A stretch of DNA of 64,000 bases, taken from positions 2,009,037 through 2,073,036 of the forward strand of contig NC_052673.1 of the NCBI RefSeq assembly GCF_016802725.1. Reading direction: 5' to 3'. Of this stretch, positions 11,938-22,888 are shown one piece after another. Under the pieces are notes generated by a model. It had not been told where the DNA came from. It saw nothing but the letters and a program-made list of their open reading frames with translations, and searched no databases. Source of the DNA: Solenopsis invicta (lineage: Eukaryota; Arthropoda; Insecta; Hymenoptera; Formicidae). Numbering within the stretch: position 1 is the first letter of the stretch; each line of letters starts with the position of its first letter. A program made the position numbers and the translations under genes.

Positions 11938-12013
11938 TATATTATAAATAAGTGTTATTAGGTACAGTTACACTATGGTGTAACTGTACCTAATAACACT
12001 TATTTATAATATA
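11938..12013. repeat. Perfect 76-bp hairpin (36-bp arms, 4-bp loop)
   Basis: The left arm 11938-11973 (from TATATTATAAATAAGTG to AGTTACAC) is the exact reverse complement of 11978-12013, with loop TATG. A perfect 36-bp stem suggests a very recent or actively homogenised palindrome. Confidence 0.9.
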
Positions 12014-12395
12014 AACAACATTTACTCTTGACATTACAGCTCTTTTTCTGGAGCTTTCTGTTTCTTTCTAATAACGTCACAAAAACTGGACGCTTAAGAT
12101 AAATCCATGACATGCATCCGTCGCGCGTTTATCCTACTCGCACTACCGATATAATCTCTCCTATGTTTTTTTATTCATTAATCTTACGCGTATGAACGTG
12201 TAGCATGTCCTGTACTGGTGTACGCGACGCGGGAAATTTTACTCGAACACGAATGACCCCACAATGTCGATTAAGGATTAAGTGCGAAGATCCGTTTCGA
12301 TTAAAAAATAGTATTTCTTCTTATTTCTTGTGTTATTCATATTTAGAATACTCTATACTTATTAAAATATTAAAATCATTTAAAAAACAAACAAA

Positions 12396-12497
<102 letters not shown>

Positions 12498-12625
12498 GCT
12501 TCAAAATATTTATAAAATTATAGCAATTTATCCTGCTTAATCGTTGACGTTTAATGTAATTTATGTCTTAAAGCCTTAAAAAATAATGTTTCGTGTAGTG
12601 CACCTCTTTTTAATATAAAACGTAC

Positions 12626-13108
12626 CAATAAACTCCCAGCTAGAATCTACCGCCCAAAATGTGTCATTGTATACTTTGGTTCTTATCTTCGGTGGTTGGA
12701 CGGGTTTTGCTCGAGGAATCTTCTTCGTCTCCTTAGTTTGAGTCAATCTTTTCGCTAGGTTATCGACTGACGACGAAATTAACGGTGTCTTATCCTCCGT
12801 TTCTTCAGAGGGTTCTTCCCAGCATTCAACAGAATGCAATTGGTTAACATTATTCCCAGTTGGACTTTGTAACCAACCTGGTTCGCTGTGTCGGTACTTA
12901 TTCATGGCCGGATTGTTTTTGCTCGGTCGTCTTCTTGGAATTATAATGGCGTTTTGAACAATAGCGTCGGCTGGTTCCGCATAGAACGGACTGCTCTGTT
13001 TAGATTCAGGCGTCTGGGGACTGTTGCTTTCCGATTTTGCCAAAACAAGGCCCAATTTGTTTCTTGGGGGCGTTACCGTGTTAGGGTTGTTCAATGAGTT
13101 AGCACTGC
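12626..13108 (-). CDS. spri: Sprint (RIN family Rab5 GEF), exon H
   Basis: Minus-strand exon of 483 bp with an acceptor after CTTTTTACAG and a gtacgt donor. Phase 1 in and phase 1 out, so it is a symmetric exon of 161 codons that could be skipped without a frameshift. It encodes a serine/proline-rich linker (NNPNTVTPPRNKLGLVLAKS, then SPQTPESKQSSPFYAEP), a basic stretch IIIPRRRPSKNN, and ends YNDTFWAVDSSWEFIG, a hydrophobic conserved-looking block. The linker is probably disordered. No catalytic residues are expected here. Confidence 0.82.
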
Positions 13109-13422
13109 CTGTAAAAAGTTCTCTAATTTCAAAACCATTAAAACAATTTTTTAACAGAAAAGAACATTAAAAGATTTAATAATAATACAAAATAATAAAA
13201 ATTATCACGAATTAGAAATTAATAATTAAAAAGAACGTGTTAACTTTTAATTCAATATATGACACCTGATATTTAACAAAACTTAATAATACAAAAGTTA
13301 AAATTAAATAAAGCATTTATCTTTAAAATTTCTAATCTTTTGTATAAAAGATTATTGTGTAATCTTTTATACAAACTTTTATATAACTTTATATATTGTA
13401 TAACAATCTAATAAAATCTTAC
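13109..13422 (-). other. spri: Short intron between exons G and H
   Basis: 314-bp AT-rich intron with a gtaaga donor and a polypyrimidine-poor but valid TTTTTACAG acceptor. It contains an inverted pair around TTTTGTATAAAAGATT near 13335-13375. No other feature. Confidence 0.75.
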
Positions 13423-14065
13423 AAACTCTAGATAGCAGATCAGGCCTCTTTCCCATATTAGTTTCTTCTGGTGAGTTCTGGTCAGGACTTTTCATTTCTA
13501 AAACAGGTTTAAAACTACTAAATTCTGGACTCATTATTTCCTTGTGTCCCATTTTATTGTTTTTCAGAATAAACCTATCATTCTTTAGAATAATTTGTTC
13601 TTCCTCACGTAATCTTTCGTTGACAAGACTTTTTTCGGATTCTCTAGGACTCATCAGGTAGTCATTAGAATTTTTCACACAATCTTGCAGAGTACAGACG
13701 ACTATATTATCTTTTAATCTGTCGTTCCAAGTCGACTGTGTTGATTGGTCAGTTGTATTCCAAATGTCTTCATAATCGGAAATCTTATCAGCCGGCGAAC
13801 TTCGATAATATGAGTCTAAGATGTCCGATTCCTGATAATGTTGTGAATTTTTTCGATTCTCGCGATCGCGCCGCCTTTTCGATTTATTGGTGCTAGAAGG
13901 AGTATTTGGAGAGATCATGTTAGGTATTTTTGGGATCAACTTTGAGGTAGGCGATAAAATTGGAGTAGTAGGCGAAAGAGGCGATTTGATGGAGAAGTTG
14001 GAATTGAGAGATTTATTAGATTGAGGACTTAGCAATGACGTGTTGGGATCCGACGGTGTGTTTTG
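13423..14065 (-). CDS. spri: Sprint (RIN family Rab5 GEF), exon G
   Basis: Minus-strand exon of 643 bp with an acceptor after TTTCTCTCTACAG and a gtaaga donor. Phase 0 in, phase 1 out. It begins QNTPSDPNTSLLSPQSNKSL and continues with repeated SP/TP dipeptides (SPLSPTTPILSPTSKLIPKI). A basic cluster KSKRRRDRENRKN follows, then an acidic part SDYEDIWNTTDQ, and it ends KRPDLLSRV. The many SP/TP sites look like proline-directed kinase targets, which is inference. No globular domain recognised. The weak alternative donor three bases upstream was rejected because the next exon needs phase 1. Confidence 0.82.
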
Positions 14066-14708
14066 CTGTAGAGAGAAAAAAAACGATTATTTCAATTGCA
14101 AAAAAGATAACTGACTTATATTCTTTTATAATTCTTTTCTTATGGAAAAATTACAAGAATACGAAACAAATTGGTATATACTATGGAAGAGCTAAAGTTC
14201 TTCAACTCTTAAACACACCCATCCGGAAAATTACATTAACGCATTTCCCGGTCTGGGAGACTTTCAACTTTAAGAAACTTTAACTTTGGTTTCAATCAAT
14301 ATTTTTCAATAATCTTTTCTTCAAATAAAAGTCTCAGAATCTCAGAAATGTGACTGCATAATCGGCAGTGTCAAAAAATTATTTATTATAAAGTTATAAA
14401 GGAAAAATCATTAAGCGAAAATGAAAAACAGTTAGACAATCCGCTTTTTTACAGTTAAACAAACCACTTTTTCTTTAAAAAATCATATCTTCACAAAAAA
14501 GAAACTTTAAAGAAATTTACAATACGTCATTTTAAAGCTAAAAATAATTATACTTTCCAAAAAATTATTGTCATTTTTATTAAAAAATATAATTATGTAA
14601 CGTGCAGATATGAAGTACTTTTTAATAACTTAAAATGTATAAAATTGAACATTGATGTATTTCATGATATATTTCGGACTCCATGCAGCCCCCTTTTCCA
14701 CGGCACTA
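14066..14708. other. Intron sequence, nothing recognised
   Basis: AT-rich intron between exon G and the mariner element; no coding or repeat boundary supported. Confidence 0.45.
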
Positions 14709-15618
14709 TACGAGGTGTGATCAAAAAGTAAGGTGACTTTCCATTTTTATAAAAAAATATTCATTTATTCATCCAAAATTATGTTATCCCCTTCAAAATA
14801 ATTCCCCTCTGATACAATGCATTTGTGCCAGCGCTTTTTCCAGTCGTCAAAACATTTCTGAAATGCACTTTTGGGTATTGCCTTGAGCTCCTCCAGCGAT
14901 GCAGCCTTAATCTCCTCAATCGTCGCAAATCTTCGTCCTTTCATAGGCCTTTTCAATTTTGGGAAGAGGAAAAAGTCGCAGGGGGCCAAGTCTGGTGAAT
15001 ACGGTGGCTGAGGCATGATGATAGTATTGTTTTTGGCCAAAAAAGTACTCACTAGTAACGACGAATTTCGCTGACACACGTGTCATACCCAAAACATCTG
15101 TTAAAATTGATTGGCATGAGCCGAACGATATGTTAAGATCATCAGCTATTTCTCTAATCGTGATTCGACGATTTTTCAACACAATTTCTTTCACTTCCTG
15201 AACATTTTCGTCGGTTTTTGACGTGCTGGGGCGTCCAGAGCGAGGTTCATCGTTAACATTTTCTCGGCCCTCTTGGAATAACTTATACCATTTATAAACA
15301 TTTTTTTTGCTCAAAGTTGACTCACCGTACGCCACTGTCAACATTTCAAGAGTTTTTGAACACTTAATACCATTTTTTACACAAAAATTAATACAAACTC
15401 TCTGCTCCATTATTTTCAACAGCAAAAAATCGCCGAGCACGCAAACACAAGTCTAACCTTTATGCCTCTCACATAAAAATAACACATGTTATATAGTAAA
15501 AACTGTGAACATATGATCGTGACGAGTGTACCAACAAAAAAAAAAAAAATTTTGAAATTAGAGTGTACAGAGCGCGCGAAATTCAAAAAGTCACCTTACT
15601 TTTTGATCACCCCTCGTA
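14709..15618 (-). mobile_element. Internally deleted mariner-family transposon, 910 bp
   Basis: The terminal inverted repeats start TACGAGGTGTGATCAAAAAG and extend about 29 bp with one mismatch. They lie between TA dinucleotides (14707-14708 and 15619-15620), as expected for mariner. Full-length members are about 1.3 kb, so roughly 400 bp is missing from the middle. The remaining coding sequence is read on the minus strand and is described separately. It sits inside intron F-G of Sprint. Confidence 0.9.
14765..15410 (-). pseudogene. Mariner transposase, N- and C-terminal parts joined by deletion
   Basis: Starting at ATG 15408-15410 the minus strand encodes MEQRVCINFCVKNGIKCSKT, then the HTH region with EPRSGRPSTSKTDENV, RRITIREIADDLNISFGS and ILTDVLGM, up to RVSAKFV near 15063. 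The following C-terminal part is in another frame: STFLAKNNTIIMPQPPYSPD, LAPCDFFLFPKLKRPMKGRR and RWHKCIVSEGNYFEG. By family knowledge the catalytic triad is DD34D. Only the third Asp (PCDFF) remains; the block with the first and second Asp is deleted. The protein cannot be active. Transposition could only occur in trans. Confidence 0.88.
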
Positions 15619-16299
15619 TAGTATTCTAACTTTAGACCATGGAGGTAAGAAATAACAGGAGGGAGGATATCTCCCCCTTCCCTGGCCAGGCTCAGCAGAC
15701 GTAAGGAGGAATAGTGAGCGCCATATTGGTGTGGCCTCTCAAAGCGTGACACTTAAAATAGTCAAGAAAACAAAATAAAAAAATTCATAAATAGTATTAA
15801 CCTTCAGACCACCGGAAAATCTAAATATAGACTTTTTGGAATAATTTATCTAAACACTCCAAAACGTGTACAGAAGGTTCAACACATAACCCTCCCCTCC
15901 TCTTTTTCACACACATACACAAATAAAAAAACAAATAAAAATAAAACTAGAGCTACATTGTTTCTCTATGCCCCCGTCGTTGGCTCTGGATAATATTAAA
16001 GGAGTCATATCACATACTTATAAACCTCATGCAATTTTGGCGCATAGGCATAAGGATCGAATATTTTCAAAAACTGATTTTGCTATCGTATTCAGTGACC
16101 CCAAAAACCTATCAAAACGACCTTTTTGGCCAAAATTAAAATTTTGAATTTCTTCCTTATCGTTAGCCGCCGGAAAGTCTATATATAGACGCTATGTCAG
16201 ATCCCATTATGGGGAGATATACACCTAGCATGGTCGAAAAAATTGATTTTTTTTGTGCATTTTCTTGATGCTTAAGGTCTCAAGAATATCTGGTTAAAA

Positions 16300-16606
16300 T
16301 TGCAAGTCAATATCTCGATAAATAACGAAGTTACAGCCGAGAGAGTGAACCGTCTCCGAGAGCGCGCCGTACCGCCTGTTTTGCGGCCGAGCCGAGCCGA
16401 GAGGCAGGTAACGGCAAGCGACCCTTCGAAGAGAGCGTGTCTAGACCTGTTTTACGATTCTATTGTGTTTTCGGACGTGCTCGGGTCCAAGTATAACGGA
16501 AATATCACACGACTGTTATTCTTTGCCAGAAATTGGATGCGTTTTGTCAGTAGTGCAACTGTGCGTTACAGTGAGTTTTCATCTGTGAATACATATTCTG
16601 AGGAAA
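16300..16606. other. Untranslated or leader part of the TTAA element
   Basis: An open frame of about 104 codons crosses this stretch, but it is arginine-rich, matches nothing I know and ends as the transposase reading begins. I treat it as 5' non-coding sequence of the element rather than a gene. Confidence 0.4.
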
Positions 16607-18284
16607 ATGGATAACAGATATAAAGGTTTTCGAAAAACTCATCAATCCGGATCTTTTCGCAAAGATCGAAACAAAAAGAAGATACCGCCCAAAAATCGAT
16701 ATACTGCCGAAAAAGTAAAACTTTCCGACGAGAATATTAGTTCCAGTGCCAAAAAATTGAAGACTGATCGTGAGGCATCCGCACCAGAAGATCCAAACAT
16801 CGGATATCGAATTTTGAATTTTCTGGCTGTGTTTTCTGCCTTATTGGAATGTGTAAAATGCAAAAAGTGTGATAGTAATGTTCGATTCTCAATAGAAAGC
16901 GAGAGCTCGGTTTTAAAATTGTAGTTTCGTGTTCATCGTGCAAACCGACTTTCATTCCTTCGTGCCCGTACATCAAGACTGCTTACGAAATAAATACACG
17001 ATTCTTTTTTGTTATGCGTTTATTAGGAATTGGTTTGCGTGGAGCTATGAAATTTTGTGGCCTCATGGATTTACCGCCTCCGGTTCAACAAACGACGTAT
17101 GATGTGATAATTGAGAACATTCATTCTGCTGCTTCAAGTCTTGTTCAATTGGTGTTAAAACAAGCTGTAAAAGAAGAACAACAGGAAATAACAAAACAAA
17201 ATTCAAGTAATGATATAAAAAACTGACCGTTTCAGGAGATAGTACGTGGCGAAAACGTGCTTTTACCTCATTATATGGAGTTGCGGTTCTCATTGGTCAC
17301 TTGACAGGAAAAATCGTTGATTTTATTGTAAAGTCTGCTTATTGTGTTGAATGCAACTATTGGAATAAACACGTAAAAACCGAGCAATATCAGGAATGGA
17401 AATTTAATCATGAAGAAAATTGTCAGGCGAATCATGTCGGATTGGCAGGCAAAATGGAAGTAGACGCCATGAAGGAATTATTTTCAAGATCTGTCGAAAA
17501 GCATGGAGTTATGTACATTAATTACGTCGAGGATGGCGACTTTAAGACGTACACAGGATTAGATTTTGACGCATTTTGAATGCGAAACCCTATGGTGATT
17601 GAGATTATAAAAAAAGAATGCGTGGGACACGTTCAAAAGCGAATGGGAACCCGTCTTCGCGAATGCAAGAAAAAAAATCTTGGAATCGGCGGCAAAAACA
17701 AATTGACGGCAAAGTTTATAGACAAACTGAGCATTTACTATGACTTAGCCATTCGAAGAAACAGTAACACCAAGGATGACATGAAAAAAGCGATATGGAC
17801 AACATTCTACCATTACGGCTCAACAGACAGCAAGCCTGAACATCATTTTTGTCCCAAAGGCCCCGAATCGTGGTGCAAGTTGCAACAAGCGAAAGCTAAA
17901 GGAGGACTGAGGAATTTCCGTCACGATTATTCAGCATTGCCAAAAACGGTGTTAGATGTCATCAAACCAATTTACGAAAACCTCAGCAATGATAAATTGT
18001 TGGAACGCTGTGTTGGCGGATACACACAAAACAGCAATGAGAGCTTCAACCAACTTATTTGGAAGATAGCTCCAAAAACAATGCACAGCGGGGCCAAAAT
18101 CGTTAACATTACTGCATTTCTTGCAACATGCACGTTCAACAATGGTGTCACGTCATTGTTAGAAATCATGAACGTGTTAGGAATATCGGTCGGATTGGGC
18201 GCGCACTTGTACGCTGCGCAAGAAGACGAAACTCGCATAGCGAAAGCCGAGCTGCAAGCGCAAGAACAGACTAAAGAAGGTTGA
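16607..18284 (+). pseudogene. Mutator/Kolobok-like transposase, broken
   Basis: The reading begins MDNRYKGFRKTHQSGSFRKD with a basic N-terminus and a CVKCKKCDSN zinc-type motif, and shifts frame near 16920. It continues GIGLRGAMKFCGLMDLPPPV, shifts again near 17220, then reads SGDSTWRKRAFTSLYGVAVL, GKIVDFIVKSAYCVECNYW, MEVDAMKELFSRSVEKHGV and NYVEDGDFKTY. A TGA at 17577-17579 interrupts it before IIKKECVGHVQKRMGTRL, HHFCPKGPESWC and GGYTQNSNESFNQLIW. The order DST...WNKH...EDGD...ECVGH...ESFN is that of the metazoan Mutator-like transposase family (PF20700-type, from memory). Two frameshifts and one nonsense codon make it inactive. Confidence 0.8.
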
Positions 18285-18782
18285 ATACAACGCCGAAAAG
18301 AAAATTTAGAAAATATGAACATTCCGTCGACCGTAGAAGACTTACACTATGGGTCTGGTATCGATGATTCCATGTAAGTTGACAAATTTAATGATTTATT
18401 CATTACCAAATTTTTAAACGCGTTTTTCTCAAAACCACGTTTTTCAAATCGGTACCCAAAATTTCTCGAAAACCAATGAACGCGTTTAAAAATTTGGTAA
18501 TGAATAAATCATTAAATTTGTCAACTTACATGGAATCATCGATACCAGGCCCATAGTGTAAGTCTTCTACGTTCGACGGAATGTTCATATTTTCTAAATT
18601 TTCTTTTCGGCGTTGTATTCAACCTTCTTTAGTCTGTTCTTGCGCTTGCAGCTCGGCTTTCGCTATGCGAGTTTCATCTTCTTGCGCAGCGTACAAGTGC
18701 GCGCCCAATCCGACCGATATTCCTAACACGTTCATGATTTCTAACAATGACGTGACACCATTGTTGAACGTGCATGTTGCCT
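18123..18782. repeat. Inverted duplication of the transposase C-terminus
   Basis: The stretch 18123 to about 18430 (end of the transposase frame and following sequence) is repeated almost exactly in inverse at about 18470-18782, around a short loop containing CAAATCGGTACCCAAAATTT. The copies share ACGCGTTTAAAAATTTGGTA and GTAAGTTGACAAATTTAATG words in inverse. The high identity implies the duplication is younger than the breaks in the transposase. Confidence 0.85.
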
Positions 18783-19333
18783 TGAATTTTTTGTGATTAT
18801 TCTATACATCATTATCTAGTACTTGTCATAGAATTTTTTTTTCGTTGCTTAGTTTTTGTTTTATAGGCAAAATAATAACTAATTTTTGGTCGAAAAATCG
18901 CTATGTTATGTTCAAACGTCCGCCATTTTGTCATAAATTGATATTTTAAAAATCGGCTATGACAAGTACTAGATTATAGTATCTAATTTAATAATCTTTT
19001 TGGTTTTTTGTTTTAGATGATTTTTGAGGAAACGCCAGTGGGTACCATTTACCTGGATTTTTTTACAACGCTCCAAAGATTATACCACAACCTCGTCAAT
19101 TTTTTATTTTTTTTAATAAAAAAAATTGGACATATTCCTGAATGTGTATACTTTCAGATAGAAAAACTCCCAATTCAAAATTTCAAATAGTTTTCCTTAA
19201 AAAAATTCACAAAAATGACTTTTTTTCCGGCTCCTAAGTGTATATTTCCCCTTATATAGGTTATATTCAAGATATAAGTATTTCGGAACTTTCTAAGAGA
19301 ATTACAATAGATCCAATACCGGCAGTCTAAAGG
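18783..19333. other. 3' non-coding part of the TTAA element
   Basis: No coding. It contains an inverted pair CTAGTACTTGTCATA (about 18817) and TATGACAAGTACTAG (about 18958), then AT-rich sequence to the terminal CCGGCAGTCTAAAGG. Confidence 0.5.
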
Positions 19334-19399
19334 TTAATAAATATGACATATATGTATTATATACATATATAAATATATTGTGTTATGTTTTGGTATGAT

Positions 19400-19463
19400 A
19401 ATGGAGCCCATATGGAATCGACATCGAATTCACATCGATTCCATTATCATTTTTTGCTGGGAG
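19400..19463. repeat. Palindromic minisatellite element of the CGACGTTGA family, short copy 3
   Basis: A 64-bp palindrome with ATGATAATGGAGC...GATTCCATTATCATTTTTTGC ends and ATCGACATCGAATTC in the middle. The ends and the ATCGAC words match the copies at 183-454 and 1481-1676. Confidence 0.5.
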
Positions 19464-20653
19464 AAGAACGGAATAAAGATATAACACTTTATTTAACTTA
19501 TTTGTTAATACTTACGCTAATCAATATTTAGTAAAATTATTTGTAATTACCTGTAGAATGTTATTGTTTTCGTTGACCCTGATTTTATATTTGCATCTTT
19601 TACTTTAATAATATTTATATTGCTTTTACAATCTATTGCACTGCAACGCATGAGCATTTTGATAGATTACTGATAGATTAATACTGTTTTACAAGTTTAC
19701 AACTTTATATGAATTAAAAAAATATATATATGCAAAACCCGATTTGTTTGACACATTTGGTTTAGTTTAAAAAATATATACCTACCCGCACAGCACATAA
19801 TATTGCTGCAATATTCCAATATTGCGGTAATATTGTACAGATACACTACTCAAAAGAAAATAGGGAACACTTTCCAGACACCAAAAATTAGGCTATTTTC
19901 AAATGACTGTAACTCGGTGAAAAATCATCGTAGATAAAAAATAAAAAAAGCATTTTGAAGCTTGAAGATCCAACTTTAACGCTCTATTTTCTAGCAGATT
20001 TTCAAAATTCTTTTAACTTCCTTGTCTTATGCAGTAAAAAAGCACACCCTGTTTTGTTCCTTAAAATTTCGTATATTTGTCACTTTGCAGCTCGACCAAC
20101 AAATTTTTTTCGAACAATTCAAGTAAAGCTTCATAAACTACAACATTTTGCCTACAAAATGCTTTTTTTAAAATTTCTCTACGATTTTTTTTGACCGAGT
20201 TACGCTACTTTGAAGCTAAACCTGCATTTTTTACAAATGATATCCGTACTCCGTGAAAAATCATCGTAGACAAAAAATCAAAAAACCATTTTAAAGCTCG
20301 AAGTTCCAGCTTTAACATGCTGTTAATGGTTTTCATAAATTTTCTCAATTTCTTAGTACTATGCCCCAAAAAGGATACACTGTTTTTTCCTTAAAATAAC
20401 GTATTTTTAACAGCCTGTAGCTCAATAAAAAAATTTTTCTCGACAAATCCAATGCAAGTGCCATAAAGTATGATATTTTCTCTACAAAATGCTTTTTTTA
20501 AAGTTTTCTCTACGATTTTTTTTGACCGAGTTACAAGACTTTGAAGATATACATTTTTTACAGTACATTTTTCCGAAAAATGACGTCTACCGCCGACATT
20601 AGCATTACCCAATGTGCACCACGTGGAGGTTGTCGGTCGGATTTTTGCACATC

Positions 20654-20665
20654 GTGTGTGTGTGT

Positions 20666-20721
<56 letters not shown>
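20654..20721. repeat. (TG)n microsatellite, left arm of Tc1 element
   Basis: About 68 bp of (TG)n, the counterpart of the 200-bp (CA)n tract at 22688-22887 in the other arm. Confidence 0.95.
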
Positions 20722-20725
<4 letters not shown>

Positions 20726-20826
20726 ATCACAGCAGAGATAAGGACCCCGCAGTTCGTCACTTCTGCAGTATTTAATGACTCCAAACCCTCTCTGCTGTGT
20801 GTGTATGCGCTCGCGCGCATGAGAGT

Positions 20827-21840
20827 TCAATAGTGTGTATTTCCTCCTCTCTGATCAATTACTGCTTGCAAGCGTTCTCGCATATTTATACATCTTGCAA
20901 TACGATCTTGCGGAATGTTGTGCCAAATTTCCGTTAAAATTTCTCCCAATTCTTCTAAATTTCGCGGCTGTTCCTCGCGACGCCTTAATCGTCGTTCCAT
21001 TTCATCCCAAATGTGCTCGATTGGATTTAAGTCCGGGCTATTGGCGGGATGATTTAACAGTCTAATTGCGTGTCATTGAAAAAAACGTCGCGTTATATTC
21101 GCCGTATGAGGTCGAGCGTTGTCCTGCATAAAAATAAAGTTCCGACAGGTTCGATTTAATAGCAAAACGTGTGGTCGTAGAATATCGTTGATATAACGAA
21201 CACCCGTCATTGCCGGAGGTGGCAGGATCACTAGATCACTTCATCTTGTAAGTGATATACACCCCCACACCATCACGGAACCGCCGTTGTAGGATCGTAT
21301 TGGCATAACGCAACGTCGATCATAGCGTTCATTTCGTCGACGCCAAGTACGTATACGAGCATCATTGCCATAAAGGCAAAAACGTGATTCGTCGGAGAAA
21401 TATACATTTCTCCAATCCCTAGCGGTCCAATTTATGAGATTGCGCGCAAATTGATAACGTACTTGGCGATGTACGAGTGTGAGTCTTGGTACTTGTGCAC
21501 GAACACGAGAACGAAGACCGGCTTCTCTCAAACGGTTGCGAATTGTTTGTTCGCACACATGGCGCAAATGAATGTCATTACGAATGTTTCTTGCGGTAAT
21601 TATTCGTCTTTCTAATGCATAACGAACAATGGCTCGATCTTGTCTATTTGTCGTTAATCGAGAACGACCACTACCTTCACGTCTCGTGTAATTTCCCGTG
21701 TCTTGATATCGTAACCAAGCTCTACTCACTACGGACACAGATGCACCAATATCTTGCGCCACATAACGCATACTAAAACCTTGTTGCAAAAGCGCAATTA
21801 TGCGTGCAACTTCTACGGCCGATAAATGTCTACGCGGCAT
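20827..21840 (-). pseudogene. Tc1-like DD34E transposase with two nonsense codons
   Basis: From ATG 21838-21840 the minus strand encodes MPRRHLSAVEVARIIALLQQ, a paired-like HTH region (VAQDIGASVSVVSRAWLRYQ) and GSGRSRLTTNRQDRA. The catalytic core follows: VYFSDESRF, FMQDNARPHTA and NSPDLNPIEHIW. There are 34 residues between the second Asp and the Glu, as in Tc1-type DD34E enzymes. The length of 337 codons is normal. Two in-frame TGA codons (21238-21240 and 21073-21075) replace CGA Arg codons still present in the other arm, so this copy is inactive. Confidence 0.9.
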
Positions 21841-21997
21841 TTTGAAAATTCCGTGTCGCTTATCACACTGCGAGAATCGCCGGCGTACTAAACAAAATTT
21901 TATTGTATTGAGCATGCAATGTTTACATATGGTCATCTTTGTCTAAAAAGAGATTTTTTTTAGACTAAGACGACTATATGTTTACAGTTCACAGGAT

Positions 21998-22585
21998 TGG
22001 AGAAATGTATATTTCTCCGACGAATCATGTTTTTGCCTTTATGGCAATGATGCTCGTATACGTACTTGGCATCGACGAAATGAACGCTATGATCGACGTT
22101 GCGTTATGCCAATACGATCCTACAACGGCGGTTCCGTGATGGTGTGGGGGTGTATATCACTTACAAGACGAAGTGATCTAGTGATCCTGCCACCTCCGGC
22201 AATGACGGGTGTTCGTTATATCAACGATATTCTACGACCACACGTTTTGCTATTAAATCGAACCTGTCGGAACTTTATTTTTATGCAGGACAACGCTCGA
22301 CCTCATACGGCGAATATAACGCGACGTTTTTTTCAACGACACGCAATTAGACTGTTAAATCATCCCGCCAATAGCCCGGACTTAAATCCAATCGAGCACA
22401 TTTGGGATGAAATGGAACGACGATTAAGGCGTCGCGAGGAACAGCCGCGAAATTTAGAAGAATTGGGAGAAATTTTAACGGAAATTTGGCACAACATTCC
22501 GCAAGATCGTATTGCAAGATGTATAAATATGCGAGAACGCTTGCAAGCAGTAATTGATCAGAGAGGAGGAAATACACACTATTGA
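21998..22585 (+). pseudogene. Partial Tc1-like transposase (C-terminal two-thirds), intact frame
   Basis: The plus strand is open from WRNVYFSDES through MPIRSYNGGSVMVWGC, FIFMQDNARPHTANITRRFF and NSPDLNPIEHIWDEMERRL to IDQRGGNTHY and a stop. It has both Arg codons that are TGA in the left arm and all three catalytic acidic residues, but lacks the N-terminal DNA-binding part and a proper start. It is therefore a fragment created by the inverted duplication. Confidence 0.88.
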
Positions 22586-22686
22586 ACTCTCATGCGCGCG
22601 AGCGCATACACACACAGCAGAGAGGGTTTGGAGTCATTAAATACTGCAGAAGTGACGAACTGCGGGGTCCTTATCTCTGCTGTGAT

Positions 22687-22888
<202 letters not shown>

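Larger units (their letters stand above)
15801..19333 (+). mobile_element. TTAA-flanked transposon with Mutator/Kolobok-like transposase, 3.5 kb
   Basis: The ends are CCTTCAGACCACCGG and, on the other strand, CCTTTAGACTGCCGG, each directly next to TTAA (15797-15800 and 19334-19337). A second copy of the subterminal motif (CCGGAAAGTCTATATATAGAC) lies near 16169-16190, matching CCGGAAAATCTAAATATAGAC at the left end. TTAA duplications are known for piggyBac and Kolobok. The coding content (below) is not piggyBac, so I infer Kolobok-type. It contains an inverted duplication at 18123-18782. Confidence 0.7.

Noticed and set aside
16300..16614. Separate small gene upstream of the broken transposase
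   Set aside because: Lies within the TTAA element, arginine-rich with no family match; more likely its untranslated leader.
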